64,000 bases of DNA from Bacilli bacterium (GCA_017428485.1 JAFRQT010000001.1:1-64000), one strand, 5' to 3'. Numbered from the stretch's first letter, positions 7,100 to 17,069 are shown. The notes: generated by a model not told the origin, from the letters alone. Numbers and translations are program-made.

Positions 7100-9193
7100 C
7101 TATGGACTACAAGCCTCAATTTTTAATTTATTATTCTTTATTTTAAACATAATACTACCATCCTCGTCTGTTCTATATGTTTTTGAATCTTTTAAATTCT
7201 CCAATACTTCTCTATTTGGATGACCATAACGATTATTTTTACCAACACTAATAATGGAATATTTAGGTTTTATTTCATTAATAAACTCTTTACCACTACT
7301 TGTCTTAGAACCATGATGCCCTACTTTTAATACATCTATATCTGGTAAATTATACTTATCTAATATCTCTCTTTCAGTAGTAATTGATGCATCTCCCATA
7401 AACATAAACTTATAACCATCTAGTTCTGTGATTATTACATTACTATTATCATTTTCATTATCATATTCTTTTGTTTGTAAAAAATATAATTTATTCTTAT
7501 CTATATTTAATTCTTTAGTACATGAATAATACTTAATTTTCTTTTTATTTAATACTTTGATTAGTTCTTTTTCTAAATCATTATAAGAACCACAATTAAA
7601 TATTACCTTCTCTACCTTAAAATTATTAACTAAGTTAATAGCTTCTCCCATATGGTCGAAGTCGCCATGCGTAAGAATTAAACTATCTATTTTTCTAACA
7701 CCTATACTTTTAAAAAATGGAATCAATGAATCAATCATTATATTAAATGACTTAGTTCTTTTTGCCCATTTTGCATTATATTTTTTTATACCACCAGTAT
7801 CTATCAAAATTGCTTTATTCATATTGGTTAGTATTAATGTACTATCGCCTTGAGAAACGTCTAAAAAATACACTTTAAATACATTATTAAATGACGGCTT
7901 AATATATAAAAATATTAAGTAAATTATAAAAAGAACCAATATTATTTTTCTTTTTGTTTTTATTAACAAAATAAATAAAATATAATATATGATAATTTCC
8001 AATAAATTCATTTTACTAAATATTAATGTTATATTTAAAAAATTACTACTAATAGAAGATATTATTTCCATGAATGAAGTACATAATGATAAAATAGGTA
8101 ATAACTTACTTATTAACATTGTTATTATTGATAATGGGAATACTATATAAGAAACAAAAGGAATAAAAAACAAGTTATTAATAAATCCAATTATATTTAT
8201 TTCATATGACATATTTATTATTATTGGAGTACTAGCAAAAAAAGAAATAACACTAATAATTAAAATAGATATTATTTTATTTTTTATAATATATTGTTCA
8301 TTAAATATCAAAATAAAGAATGTAATTGTAAATGATAGTATAAATCCTGTATTAAAAATATAAAAAGGATTAATTATTATTAATATGAAGAATGTTAAAT
8401 ATAATAATTTTTTTGGCTTTATATATAAATAATAAATATTATTAATACAACTTAATATAAAGAAGATAGTTGCTCTCAAAATAGATGGTGTAAATGATGC
8501 TATAAAAGAAAAAAAGATTAAAAATGTGCTGGTGATTATACATGAGGCTTTTTCCCCTATTTTAATCTTTTTTAATATAAATAATAAAATGTTGGAAAAT
8601 AATGACACATGAAGGCCAGATAAAGCAAACAAATGAGTTATTCCATTGATTTTATAATTGTTATATACACTACTATCAATATAATTGGATTTACCTAATA
8701 TAAAGGCAAATAAATATTCGTTATTTTTTATATTATTTATTCTATTTATAACACCATTTTTGATTCTATATAATATATTTTTATTCTTATGAATTATGCT
8801 ATATGATTCAATATTTAGTATATAATTTATTTTTTTATAATGTAAATATTTCTTATAATTAAAGATATTAGGAATTGTATTATTAGTAGGTAGAGACAAT
8901 TTACCATTAACATTAATTTTATCATTTAAATCCAAGTCAAAATTATTTTTTTCATCGAGAGTTTTAAAATAATATGTTCCAATCAGGTTTTCTTTAAACT
9001 CTATGGATAATTTATCTCCATCTACTTTATAATCTTTAACAGTTAAATTGGAAACATTATAATTGTCATAATAACTATTTTCATCATAAATAATTAAACT
9101 GAAAATTATTATAATAATGGAAATTAATAATAATATATAATAAAGTTGACTATACAGTAATATTTTCCTTAATTTTATTGAAAATTGTCTCAC
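7100..9193 (-). CDS. comEC: ComEC/Rec2 DNA uptake channel
   Basis: Membrane channel that carries single-stranded DNA into the cytoplasm during natural transformation. It has 697 residues. An N-terminal OB-like periplasmic segment is followed by the Competence domain with about ten transmembrane helices, including ITHLFALSGLHVSLFSN near residue 187. The C-terminal metallo-beta-lactamase-like domain has LDVSQGDSTLI, the LTHGDFDHMGEA metal motif and KVGHHGSKTSS. The extreme C-terminus (VGKNNRYGHPNREVL) is the part duplicated downstream. It overlaps comEA by 44 bases. The first codon is GTG at 9193; an initiation nearer the comEA stop is possible. A ComFC/ComGA set is not in the window. Confidence 0.94.
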   Translation of the reverse strand: MRQFSIKLRKILLYSQLYYILLLISIIIIIFSLIIYDENSYYDNYNVSNLTVKDYKVDGDKLSIEFKENLIGTYYFKTLDEKNNFDLDLNDKINVNGKLSLPTNNTIPNIFNYKKYLHYKKINYILNIESYSIIHKNKNILYRIKNGVINRINNIKNNEYLFAFILGKSNYIDSSVYNNYKINGITHLFALSGLHVSLFSNILLFILKKIKIGEKASCIITSTFLIFFSFIASFTPSILRATIFFILSCINNIYYLYIKPKKLLYLTFFILIIINPFYIFNTGFILSFTITFFILIFNEQYIIKNKIISILIISVISFFASTPIIINMSYEINIIGFINNLFFIPFVSYIVFPLSIITMLISKLLPILSLCTSFMEIISSISSNFLNITLIFSKMNLLEIIIYYILFILLIKTKRKIILVLFIIYLIFLYIKPSFNNVFKVYFLDVSQGDSTLILTNMNKAILIDTGGIKKYNAKWAKRTKSFNIMIDSLIPFFKSIGVRKIDSLILTHGDFDHMGEAINLVNNFKVEKVIFNCGSYNDLEKELIKVLNKKKIKYYSCTKELNIDKNKLYFLQTKEYDNENDNSNVIITELDGYKFMFMGDASITTEREILDKYNLPDIDVLKVGHHGSKTSSGKEFINEIKPKYSIISVGKNNRYGHPNREVLENLKDSKTYRTDEDGSIMFKIKNNKLKIEACSP

Positions 9194-9821
9194 TTATTCC
9201 ACTAACTTTCATAACATCTTCAATAACATTAAAATTTCCATTATTCGTTCTATATTCTATTATAGCATTTGCTTTGGATTCACCTATTCCACTTAATGTC
9301 ATTAATTCTTCTTTAGTAGAAGTATTAATATTTATTTTTGCATTACTTATATTATTTTCTTGATAACAAGCATCATTCTTAACTTCTTCACATATGCATG
9401 GAGTTTCAACATATATAGTGTTTTGTTTTTGAGCTTTTTTAATTTCATCGTTAGAATATATAACTATAGCATCCCCATCTTTTAATTCTTTTGACAAATT
9501 GATAAATCTTGTATTTGCATTTTTTGCAAGTCCACCAGAAGCGTTAATTGCATCTATTGTTCTTGCACCTTTTTGTAATTTATATACATTTGGTTTCTTA
9601 ACGCTTCCTTTTACATCTACAAATATGTATTCTTCCATAACTTCAGGAATAACTTCATCTGATATTATTGTATCTTCTATATATAATTCATCCTTTTTTT
9701 CTTTATTTTTTAATTCATAAACTATTAGAAAAGATAATAAAAGAATAATAATTAATAATAGAATACTGATAATAATATTGAATAAATGTCTTTTCAAAAA
9801 ATCTATAATAATATTTATCAC
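9150..9821 (-). CDS. comEA: ComEA competence DNA receptor
   Basis: Membrane-anchored DNA-binding protein that delivers DNA to ComEC. A single N-terminal membrane helix (about 12-34) is followed by an SLBB domain (YIFVDVKGSVKKPNVYKL) and a C-terminal helix-hairpin-helix pair (ININTSTKEELMTLSGIGES and VMKVSGISE). Its 223 residues are typical. The start is problematic: the first possible codon, GTG at 9821, is itself part of a strong Shine-Dalgarno sequence (AAGGAGGTG). That sequence would be correctly spaced for an ATT codon at 9812. The true start is therefore probably a few codons inside the stated one. Confidence 0.93.
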   Translation of the reverse strand: MINIIIDFLKRHLFNIIISILLLIIILLLSFLIVYELKNKEKKDELYIEDTIISDEVIPEVMEEYIFVDVKGSVKKPNVYKLQKGARTIDAINASGGLAKNANTRFINLSKELKDGDAIVIYSNDEIKKAQKQNTIYVETPCICEEVKNDACYQENNISNAKININTSTKEELMTLSGIGESKANAIIEYRTNNGNFNVIEDVMKVSGISETIFNKIKENITV

Positions 9822-9859
9822 CTCCTTAATAATATAATTAAAGAAGTGAAACTAAAAAC

Positions 9860-9896
9860 ACTACAAAAAAAAAGAAATATTTAAATTTCTTTTTTA
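9860..9896 (-). terminator. Terminator of the thioester adhesin gene
   Basis: Minus strand AAAAAAGAAAT-TTAAAT-ATTTCTTTTTTTTT, beginning at the stop of the gene that ends at 9894. It is AT-only but long, and the T-run is excellent. Confidence 0.7.
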
Positions 9897-11510
9897 TAAT
9901 TCTACAGGCTTATTTCTATATGCAATATACATATAACCCAATGAGAATATTAATAAACTTAGTACAAATACTAGAGCTAAGTTAGCAATTCCTGTTTTAA
10001 CATTAATCATAATATCAAAAGAATAATCTGCTCTAGCTGCTTTAATAATTCCACCTGTTCCGACTGTTTGAGTTAGTGGATCATGTGCATAATATACTCT
10101 ACCTCTGTTTGATGATGGTTCAAATGTATAACCATTAACTGTTTCAGCATTTATAGTTATTTGAGTTTGATTATGATTCTTGTCAACTAAGACATAGAAT
10201 TCTTCTCCATCCTTAACAGAAGTAATTTCTTCACCAGATAAATTAACTATTTTTACACCACTTGTTGCAGTAGTTGTAACATTTATTTTTTCAACTGTTA
10301 ATAATGAACTCTTATATGAATATGGTCCATATTTAATAGTCGTTTTTGTTTCTTCAGCAATTTCATCTGAACTAGCTGGTGCTTTTAAAGTCAATTTTGT
10401 TTCAAATTTTTCGCTACCATAATTTGAATAATCTCTTTCTTTGATAAGATATTTATAAATCTTATTTAATTCTGTACTACCTTGTAATTCATCTCCAAGG
10501 ATAACTCCATCAACCTTGCTTCCGGTTGATCTCCATACAGCATATTGAATTGTACCATATACATAATTTTCAATTAGAGCATCAGCTTCTGTTTCTGAAA
10601 CATCAGTTAATCCTTCAAGAGTAATTAATTGTTGAACAAGAGTATCTTTAGAAACTCCAATATCATCAAACATTCTATCCATTGTTAAGTTTGGATAACT
10701 ATGTTCGATAATCCATAATGCCCAATTATAATTTACTTTTGAACTGCTCATGGTAGTTGTTAAATATTCATTAAATTCTACATGATCTTTTGATAATGTC
10801 ATTTCAAAGGCATCTCCAGTTTTACCAAGAGCCTCATTCAATTGAGCACCAGTTATTTCTGTAATTGTTGGTGTTGATGTGGCTGATACATATACTATCT
10901 TACTAATAGTAATTTTAATTTGCTTAGGACCAACATAGCTTTCACCAATATGCCCATAGTTAGGGCTTATTAACTCTCGAATTAATTTATCATAATTAAT
11001 ACTTGTTCCATCCATATATTCTTCAGGAACTGTTACTTCCATTTCTGAATAAATAAGACCTCTTAATGTTGCGATTAAATCATACATATTTTTATTAATA
11101 TTTGCTTGATTCTTTAATGCTGTTAATACTGCAAACTCAAATAAAGTTTTTTTATTGTCAGTTAACTTACTTTGAAATGCATATCCACTATCAGGATAGG
11201 ATACTGTTGGATCTAAACAATATGCTGTAAACCAATCTATTAGAGGCTCTCCTCTATGTATACTTAAGTCAGTATAATTTGTTCCTAACATAATTTTCTT
11301 TAAATCACTTTTTCCATTAATAGTGTCACCAGTTGATGTTGTAAATTTAATTTTACTAAAATTAAATGTATCTTTATCTACAACCCCATAAACTTCTGTA
11401 CCAGTTGCAGGAATACTTTCTGGTGCTTTAGCTGTTAATGCTTTTACTGAAAATAGCATTACAAAAAATGCACCTAAAATAATAAATAAACTTAACAATT
11501 TTTTCTTCAT
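9894..11510 (-). CDS. Secreted thioester-domain surface protein (TQXA type)
   Basis: Has 538 residues. An N-terminal signal peptide (about 1-26) leads to a thioester-type adhesin domain. The partner residues of the internal Cys-Gln thioester are visible as the Cys in WFTAYCLDP (Cys98) and the Gln in GTIQYAVWRST (about 321), matching the family pattern (T)QxA[IV]W. A beta-rich stalk follows (about 365-495), then one C-terminal membrane helix and a short basic tail (YRNKPVEL). Known thioester domains bind host surface amines covalently. The expected LPXTG sorting signal is not clear; NVKTG stands where it should be. It is probably host- or mucus-facing. It is a single-gene unit with strong promoter and terminator. 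Confidence 0.83.
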   Translation of the reverse strand: MKKKLLSLFIILGAFFVMLFSVKALTAKAPESIPATGTEVYGVVDKDTFNFSKIKFTTSTGDTINGKSDLKKIMLGTNYTDLSIHRGEPLIDWFTAYCLDPTVSYPDSGYAFQSKLTDNKKTLFEFAVLTALKNQANINKNMYDLIATLRGLIYSEMEVTVPEEYMDGTSINYDKLIRELISPNYGHIGESYVGPKQIKITISKIVYVSATSTPTITEITGAQLNEALGKTGDAFEMTLSKDHVEFNEYLTTTMSSSKVNYNWALWIIEHSYPNLTMDRMFDDIGVSKDTLVQQLITLEGLTDVSETEADALIENYVYGTIQYAVWRSTGSKVDGVILGDELQGSTELNKIYKYLIKERDYSNYGSEKFETKLTLKAPASSDEIAEETKTTIKYGPYSYKSSLLTVEKINVTTTATSGVKIVNLSGEEITSVKDGEEFYVLVDKNHNQTQITINAETVNGYTFEPSSNRGRVYYAHDPLTQTVGTGGIIKAARADYSFDIMINVKTGIANLALVFVLSLLIFSLGYMYIAYRNKPVEL

Positions 11511-11539
11511 ATCTATTCTCCTCTATATTTTATAATTTA

Positions 11540-11568
11540 ATTCTATCACTTTTACTAGGAAAGTTCAA
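11540..11568 (-). promoter_or_regulatory. Promoter of the thioester adhesin gene
   Basis: Minus strand -35 TTGAAC (11568-11563), 17-base spacer, -10 TAGAAT (11545-11540) with an upstream TG. One of the best matches to the vegetative consensus in the window. Confidence 0.75.
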
Positions 11569-11593
11569 CATATTTTACATTTTAAAGACATGT

Positions 11594-11622
11594 AAAAAAG
11601 ATAAGCAATTTGCTTATCTTTT
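11594..11622 (-). terminator. Terminator of pnp
   Basis: Minus strand AGATAAGCA-AAT-TGCTTATCT followed by TTTTTT, directly at the pnp stop. Confidence 0.85.
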
Positions 11623-13795
11623 ATTCTTCAATATCTTTATTCTCTTCTTTTTTATTTTCTTTCTTTGGAAGTAATTCTTTACGAGATAGATTTAACTTAC
11701 CTTTTCTATCGTATCCAGTAGCTTTTACAACAATTTCATCGCCAACTTTTAAGATATCGCTTGGATGTTCTACACGTTTGTTGTCAAGTTGACTTACATG
11801 TACTAATCCTTCACATCCTGGCCATAATTCAACAAATGCTCCAAAATCTTCAATTTTAACAACTTTAACTGTATAAATAGCTCCAATTTCAACTTCTTTA
11901 ACAATATTTTCAATCATTGAAATAGCTTTGTCTAAAACTTCTTTGTTCATATGATAACATATTACATTACCATCATCATCAATATCAATCTTAACAGCAT
12001 CTTTATGATTTACAGATGTTACATTGCTTGCTTCAAGTATAATTTTAGTAATTGTTTCTCCACCTTTTCCAATAACATCTTTAATTTTATCTGGTGCGAT
12101 TTTCATTGTTCTAATTTTTGGCGCATATGGTGATAATTCGCTTCTTACTTCTGGAATTGTATCATGCATTACATCTAGTATTTGCATTCTTGCTTTATGA
12201 GCTTTTTCTAATGCCTCTTTTAATACATCTCTTGTAACACCTTTAATCTTAATATCCATTTGTAGTGCTGTAATACCTTCACGTGTACCGGCAACTTTGA
12301 AGTCCATATCTCCCATATGATCTTCAAGCCCTTGAATATCGGTTAATATTGTATATTTAGAATCACAAGTTCCATCTTCGGTAATAAGTCCCATAGCAAT
12401 ACCCGCTACTGGAGCTTTTATTGGAACACCAGCAGCCATTAAAGACATACATCCAGCACATATACTAGCTTGACTAGATGAACCATTACTTTCTAATACT
12501 TCAGACACAACACGAACTGTATAAGGGAATACTTCTTGACTTGGCATCACTTGTAATAATGCACGTTCTGCTAAAGCACCATGTCCAATTTCACGTCTAC
12601 CAGGACTTCCATATCTTCCTGTTTCTCCAACACTAAATGCTGGGAAATTATAATGGAATATAAATTTCTTAGATTCTTCTAAACTTAGTCCATCTAAAAT
12701 TTGTTCTTCATTTTGAGCACCTAAAGTAGTAATTGCTAAAGCTTGAGTTTGACCTCTTGTAAACAATGCACTACCATGTGTTCTTGGAAGTAAATCTACG
12801 TCTGCAGAAAGTTCACGGATTTCATCCATTCCACGTCCATCTGGTCTAATATGTTCATTAGTTATTAATCTACGAACTTCAGATCCTTCTATTTCATCTG
12901 CAACTTTTTTAACTAATTTTAAGTTTTCTTCTAGATTTTCTTCTCCTTCATGACGTTCAGTATATTTAGTAATAGCTTCTTCTTTTACCTCATCTATTCT
13001 TGCATACTTTTCTAGTTTATCCTTAATTTGAATTGCGGCACACATTTCTTCTTTAATATCATTATTAACTTCTTCTCTTAATTCATCTGGAATAGTAGCA
13101 AGAGTTACCTCTATCTTCTCTTCTCCTATTTCACTAATGATATCACTTTGAATAGCACATAATTCTTTAACTGCTTCATGTCCAAACATTAATGCTTCTA
13201 ACATTTCATCTTCAGAAACTTCTTTAGATCCACTTTCAACCATGTTAATAGCATCAATAGTACCTGCAACTGTTAAATTGATTGTGCTTCTTTCCATTTC
13301 TTCACAAGTTGGGTTTATTTTTAATTCTCCATCAATTTTACCAACTACAACTCCTGCAACTGGTCCTTCAAATGGAATGTTAGAAATTCCTAAACATAAT
13401 GATGTACCAAATAATGCAGTCATTTCTGGAGTCCTATCAGGATCAACACTTAAAACTGTGTTAACAACTTGAACTTCATTTCTGAAATTCTCATTAAACA
13501 TAGGTCTTATTGGTCTATCAATAACCCTTGCAGTTAATGTAGCAGCATCTGTAGGGCGACCCTCTCTTTTAATAAATCCACCAGGTATTTTTCCTACAGA
13601 ATATAATTTTTCCTGATATAAAATTGTTAATGGGAAAAAATCTGCTGTAGATACATTATTGCTCATAACACAAGTTGATAAAATAACTGTATCATCATAT
13701 CTAACAAGTACAGCACCTGCTGCTTGCTTAGCAAGTTCTCCGTGCTCAACTACTATCTTCCTACCTTGAAAATCATATTCAAATACTCTTTTCAT
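11621..13795 (-). CDS. pnp: Polyribonucleotide nucleotidyltransferase (PNPase)
   Basis: Phosphorolytic 3'-to-5' exoribonuclease of RNA decay. Its 724 residues contain two RNase PH-like domains. The second holds the active-site region with [10 protein letters not shown], the [14 protein letters not shown] block and the [13 protein letters not shown] acid cluster. Next come a KH domain ([20 protein letters not shown]) and a C-terminal S1 domain ([20 protein letters not shown]) with a short acidic tail. It is encoded right after rpsO, the classic order. A hairpin terminator lies between the two genes, so pnp probably depends partly on read-through. Confidence 0.97.
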   Translation of the reverse strand: MKRVFEYDFQGRKIVVEHGELAKQAAGAVLVRYDDTVILSTCVMSNNVSTADFFPLTILYQEKLYSVGKIPGGFIKREGRPTDAATLTARVIDRPIRPMFNENFRNEVQVVNTVLSVDPDRTPEMTALFGTSLCLGISNIPFEGPVAGVVVGKIDGELKINPTCEEMERSTINLTVAGTIDAINMVESGSKEVSEDEMLEALMFGHEAVKELCAIQSDIISEIGEEKIEVTLATIPDELREEVNNDIKEEMCAAIQIKDKLEKYARIDEVKEEAITKYTERHEGEENLEENLKLVKKVADEIEGSEVRRLITNEHIRPDGRGMDEIRELSADVDLLPRTHGSALFTRGQTQALAITTLGAQNEEQILDGLSLEESKKFIFHYNFPAFSVGETGRYGSPGRREIGHGALAERALLQVMPSQEVFPYTVRVVSEVLESNGSSSQASICAGCMSLMAAGVPIKAPVAGIAMGLITEDGTCDSKYTILTDIQGLEDHMGDMDFKVAGTREGITALQMDIKIKGVTRDVLKEALEKAHKARMQILDVMHDTIPEVRSELSPYAPKIRTMKIAPDKIKDVIGKGGETITKIILEASNVTSVNHKDAVKIDIDDDGNVICYHMNKEVLDKAISMIENIVKEVEIGAIYTVKVVKIEDFGAFVELWPGCEGLVHVSQLDNKRVEHPSDILKVGDEIVVKATGYDRKGKLNLSRKELLPKKENKKEENKDIEE

Positions 13796-13811
13796 ATACT
13801 TCCTCCTCTAA

Positions 13812-13838
13812 ATTAAAAGACACTTAAAACAAGTGCCT
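13812..13838 (-). terminator. rpsO terminator between rpsO and pnp
   Basis: Minus strand GGCACTT-GTTTT-AAGTGTC followed by TTTTAATTT, overlapping the rpsO stop. It probably acts as a partial terminator, since pnp shows no clear separate promoter. Confidence 0.75.
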
Positions 13839-14106
13839 ACTTTCTTAAATTTAATTTTTTAATTAAATCACGATATCTTTGAACATCTTCACGCTTTAAA
13901 TAATCTAATAAACTTTTTCTTTTACCAACTAATTTTAAAAGTCCACGATTAGTATGAAAATCATGAGCGTGATCTTTCATATGATCAGTTAATTTATTAA
14001 TTCTTTCAGTTAATAATGCTACTTGAACTTCTACACTTCCAGTATCATTTTTACTTCTTTTAAATTCACTGACAATATTACTTTTAACTTCTTTAGTTAA
14101 TGCCAT
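13837..14106 (-). CDS. rpsO: 30S ribosomal protein S15
   Basis: Has 89 residues, full length. It shows the conserved [16 protein letters not shown] segment, [29 protein letters not shown] (split here only by reading) and a basic C-terminus. It binds the 16S rRNA three-way junction early in small-subunit assembly. The start ATG is preceded by AAGGAGG. The untranslated leader can fold into a three-way junction, suggesting autoregulation. Confidence 0.97.
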   Translation of the reverse strand: MALTKEVKSNIVSEFKRSKNDTGSVEVQVALLTERINKLTDHMKDHAHDFHTNRGLLKLVGKRKSLLDYLKREDVQRYRDLIKKLNLRK

Positions 14107-14131
14107 AATAATTTTCCTCCTTTTTAAATAA

Positions 14132-14175
14132 TCCGTTAACTCTGAGTAAAGAATCGAGGTTTTTCTAAACCCGGA
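14132..14175 (-). promoter_or_regulatory. Candidate S15 autoregulatory leader (three-way junction)
   Basis: On the minus strand a closing helix TCCG/CGGA (14175-14172 with 14135-14132) encloses two hairpins, GGTTT-AGAA-AAACC and ACTC-AG-AGT. This makes a three-helix junction just before the rpsO ribosome binding site. Several unrelated S15 leader RNAs are known to mimic the rRNA site with such junctions. The helices were paired by eye only. Confidence 0.45.
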
Positions 14176-14190
14176 ACAAACGTCTAATTA

Positions 14191-14219
14191 ATAATACTAT
14201 AAAAACCAAATAAAATCAA
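14191..14219 (-). promoter_or_regulatory. rpsO promoter
   Basis: Minus strand -35 TTGATT (14219-14214), 17-base spacer, -10 TATTAT (14196-14191). It puts the start of the message just ahead of the candidate leader structure. Confidence 0.6.
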
Positions 14220-14257
14220 CATTTTTTTGATAATTCAGATGATTTATATGTAAATAA

Positions 14258-14291
14258 TATAAATAAAAAGTAAGTTATTTCTAACTTACTT
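14258..14291 (-). terminator. Terminator of leuS
   Basis: Minus strand AGTAAGTTA-GAAA-TAACTTACT followed by TTTTTATTT, starting at the leuS stop codon. Confidence 0.85.
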
Positions 14292-16706
14292 TATAACAAG
14301 ATTAACTATTTTATTTGGTATAACTATTTCTTTTATTATTTCTTTTCCTTCAAGGTGTTTAGATACGTTTTCTTCTTCTTTGGCAAGTTTTAATAATTCA
14401 TCTTTATCTAAATCTTTAGGAGCAAGTATTGTACCTCTTAATTTACCATTTACTTGAATAGCAATAGTTATTTCATTATCTTGTGCTTTAGATTCATCAA
14501 ATTCTGGCCATTTATCATCAATGATATTGCCACCAAATACTATTTCGTATATTTCACTAGTGATATGTGGCGCTAATGGATTTAACAGAATTAAGAATGA
14601 TCGTAATTCTTCTTTTGTTATGAATTTATCTTTCCTAACTATATTTATAAATGACATAAGTGATGCGATAGATGTATTTAATTTTAAGTTCTCTAAATCA
14701 TCTGTAACTTTTTTAATTAATTTATGTAATTCAGTTTCATGTTCTTTGGATACTTCATCACCTTTGACTATCTCTTGTAAATCCCAAACTTTATTTAAGA
14801 AACTTGTAATTCCATTAATGCCATCATATGTCCAAGGAGTATTATCTTCATATCCTCCTAAGAAATGAACATGAAGTCTTGCTGCATCTGTACCATATTT
14901 TTCTATAACTTCTAGAGGTGATACACCATTGGCAGAACTTTTACTCATTTTTCTTCCAGTATCATCTAAAATAAGTCCACTACCCATTTTCTTGATAAAT
15001 GGATCTCTTGTTGGAACTGCTCCAATTTCATATAAGAAATTTTGCCAGAAGAATGCATAAAGTACGTGTCTTGTAATATGTTCGGTACCACCTGTGTAAA
15101 CATCTACACTTCCCCAATATTTTAATTTTTCGAAGTCTGCTAAAGCATTATCATTATGTGGATCAATATATCTTAACCAATACCAAGAAGAACCTGCCCA
15201 GTTAGGCATTGTGTCTGTTTCTCTTTTAGCATCTCTACCACATTTTGGACATTTACAATTAACCCATGAATCAATCTTAGAAAGTGGAGATGATCCAGTC
15301 TCATTTGGAAGATAATCATCTGTTTTAGGTAAAGTCAATGGTAAATCTTTTTCATCAAGAGTGACAATACCACAATTATCACAAAATACTACTGGGAATG
15401 GTTCACCCCAATATCTTTGCCTATTGAATGACCAATCTTGCATCTTATAATTGATTTTCTTTTGACCAAATCCTAATTTTATACATTTATCTGCTATTTT
15501 TTCTTTAGCTTCATTAACAGGCAATCCATTAAATTCATCTGAATTCATCATCTTAGCATTGTCTTTAAGATAGTCATATTTCTCATATGCACACTTACTT
15601 ATATCACCTTCAATAACTTGAATCATTGGTATATTAAATTTTTGTGCAAATTCATAATCTCTTTGGTCATGTGTTGGTACAGCCATAACAATACCAGTAC
15701 CATAGTTAACAAGTACAAAGTCAGATAAATAAATAGGCACTTTATTTCCATTTATTGGATTAATTGCATATATACCTTCTAATTTACAACCAGTTTTTTC
15801 TTTTTGATCTGCTATTCTATCAAGTTCACTTCTGTATGCAGTTTGCTTTTGATATTCTTTTACTTCGTCATAGTTAGTAATATATTCTTTTAATTCTTCA
15901 ATCATATGGTGCTCCGGTGCCATAACAAAGAAAGTAATACCATATATTGTCTCAATACAAGTTGTAAATATAGACGAAGAATCTAATTTTTTACCTTCAC
16001 TATCCACTATATCAAAAGAAACTTCCATTCCTTCACTTCTACCAATCCAATTTCTTTGAAGTTCTTTTAAGTTTTCATTCATATCAATTCTATCTATATT
16101 TTCAAGAAGTTTTTCTGAATATTCCTTCATTTTTAAGAACCATACCCATCTTTCTTCTTGAATTACTTTACCATGACATCTATCGCATTCTCCACCTTGA
16201 GAATCTTCATTTGAAAGAACTGTTTTACAATTTGGGCAGAAGTTAACAAATCCTTTTTGCTTATATGCTTTTCCCTCTTCAAAAAATCTTTTAAATATCC
16301 ATTGAGTCCATTTATAATAAGAAGGATCACTTGTACATATTGTTCTATCATAATCAAAAGAAAGACCCAACATTTTTGATTGATCAAGTACTCTATCCAT
16401 GCCTTGTTTTACAAAGTCCTCTGGATTAATACCAGTTTTAATCGCAGCATTTTCTGCAGGTAATCCAAAAGCATCTCCACCTATTGGAAAAAGTACATTA
16501 TATCCTTGCAATCTTTTCATTCTTGAAAGTGCATCTGCAGGTATAGTACCTTTTAAATGTCCCATGTGCAAGTTACCACTAATATTATAAAATTCATATA
16601 GAACATAATATTTAGGTTTTGTTGGATGAAAATCAATAGCCTTAAAGCTCTTTTCTTTTACCCATTTTTCTTGCCACTTTTTTTCTATTTCTTTAAAATT
16701 ATACAT
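14286..16706 (-). CDS. leuS: Leucyl-tRNA synthetase
   Basis: Charges tRNA-Leu. Its 806 residues match the bacterial class I enzyme. The HIGH signature appears as HMGH in SGNLHMGHLKG, a zinc-knuckle-like CPNC/CDRC pair follows, then the CP1 editing domain (GTGIVMAVPTHDQRDYEF), a second Cys set, WAGSSWYWLRYIDP and the KMSKS loop (GRKMSKSSANG). The anticodon-binding domain and a C-terminal domain end in KIVNLVIK. The start is taken as the ATG at 16706, which overlaps the upstream gene's stop (ATGTATAA). The longer frame to 16751 has no better site. It is expressed from a T-box-controlled leader together with a small membrane protein. Confidence 0.97.
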   Translation of the reverse strand: MYNFKEIEKKWQEKWVKEKSFKAIDFHPTKPKYYVLYEFYNISGNLHMGHLKGTIPADALSRMKRLQGYNVLFPIGGDAFGLPAENAAIKTGINPEDFVKQGMDRVLDQSKMLGLSFDYDRTICTSDPSYYKWTQWIFKRFFEEGKAYKQKGFVNFCPNCKTVLSNEDSQGGECDRCHGKVIQEERWVWFLKMKEYSEKLLENIDRIDMNENLKELQRNWIGRSEGMEVSFDIVDSEGKKLDSSSIFTTCIETIYGITFFVMAPEHHMIEELKEYITNYDEVKEYQKQTAYRSELDRIADQKEKTGCKLEGIYAINPINGNKVPIYLSDFVLVNYGTGIVMAVPTHDQRDYEFAQKFNIPMIQVIEGDISKCAYEKYDYLKDNAKMMNSDEFNGLPVNEAKEKIADKCIKLGFGQKKINYKMQDWSFNRQRYWGEPFPVVFCDNCGIVTLDEKDLPLTLPKTDDYLPNETGSSPLSKIDSWVNCKCPKCGRDAKRETDTMPNWAGSSWYWLRYIDPHNDNALADFEKLKYWGSVDVYTGGTEHITRHVLYAFFWQNFLYEIGAVPTRDPFIKKMGSGLILDDTGRKMSKSSANGVSPLEVIEKYGTDAARLHVHFLGGYEDNTPWTYDGINGITSFLNKVWDLQEIVKGDEVSKEHETELHKLIKKVTDDLENLKLNTSIASLMSFINIVRKDKFITKEELRSFLILLNPLAPHITSEIYEIVFGGNIIDDKWPEFDESKAQDNEITIAIQVNGKLRGTILAPKDLDKDELLKLAKEEENVSKHLEGKEIIKEIVIPNKIVNLVIK

Positions 16707-17064
16707 TTCTTTCATCTTCTTTCTTTTTAAAATATCTACCAGTAATTTCATATAGTGAATATATAAGTGAAACTATAACTACAAATGCAATTGGATATTT
16801 CCAATAAGATACATTTAAATTCAATATGAGGACTGTTGTAAATGCTAGTATAAATGAATTAATTATACTTAAAGTTATTAATACATTTTTATATTTAGTT
16901 TTTCTCATATCCAAATTATATTTTGCAATAAAATTTTTAATAACGCTATTATCTTTTAGTTTTGAATATTCTTTTCTGTTTTTATTAATAAAAACTAAAT
17001 AAATAATTAACAATAATGCAAATATTAATACAAAATCATATAACATTTTTAATGGAACACTCAT
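16699..17064 (-). CDS. Small three-helix membrane protein in the leuS operon
   Basis: Has 121 residues with about three transmembrane segments (about 8-26, 59-80 and 86-107) separated by a basic loop (RKEYSKLKD, YNLDMRKTKYKN). The tail is charged (RYFKKKEDERNV). I do not recognise a named family. It is the first gene after the T-box leader and overlaps the leuS start, so it is co-regulated with leucyl-tRNA charging. That context suggests a role linked to leucine supply or simply a conserved hitch-hiker; the sequence shows no transporter signature. RBS AGGTGATTAT precedes the ATG. Confidence 0.8.
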   Translation of the reverse strand: MSVPLKMLYDFVLIFALLLIIYLVFINKNRKEYSKLKDNSVIKNFIAKYNLDMRKTKYKNVLITLSIINSFILAFTTVLILNLNVSYWKYPIAFVVIVSLIYSLYEITGRYFKKKEDERNV

Positions 17065-17069
17065 ATAAT

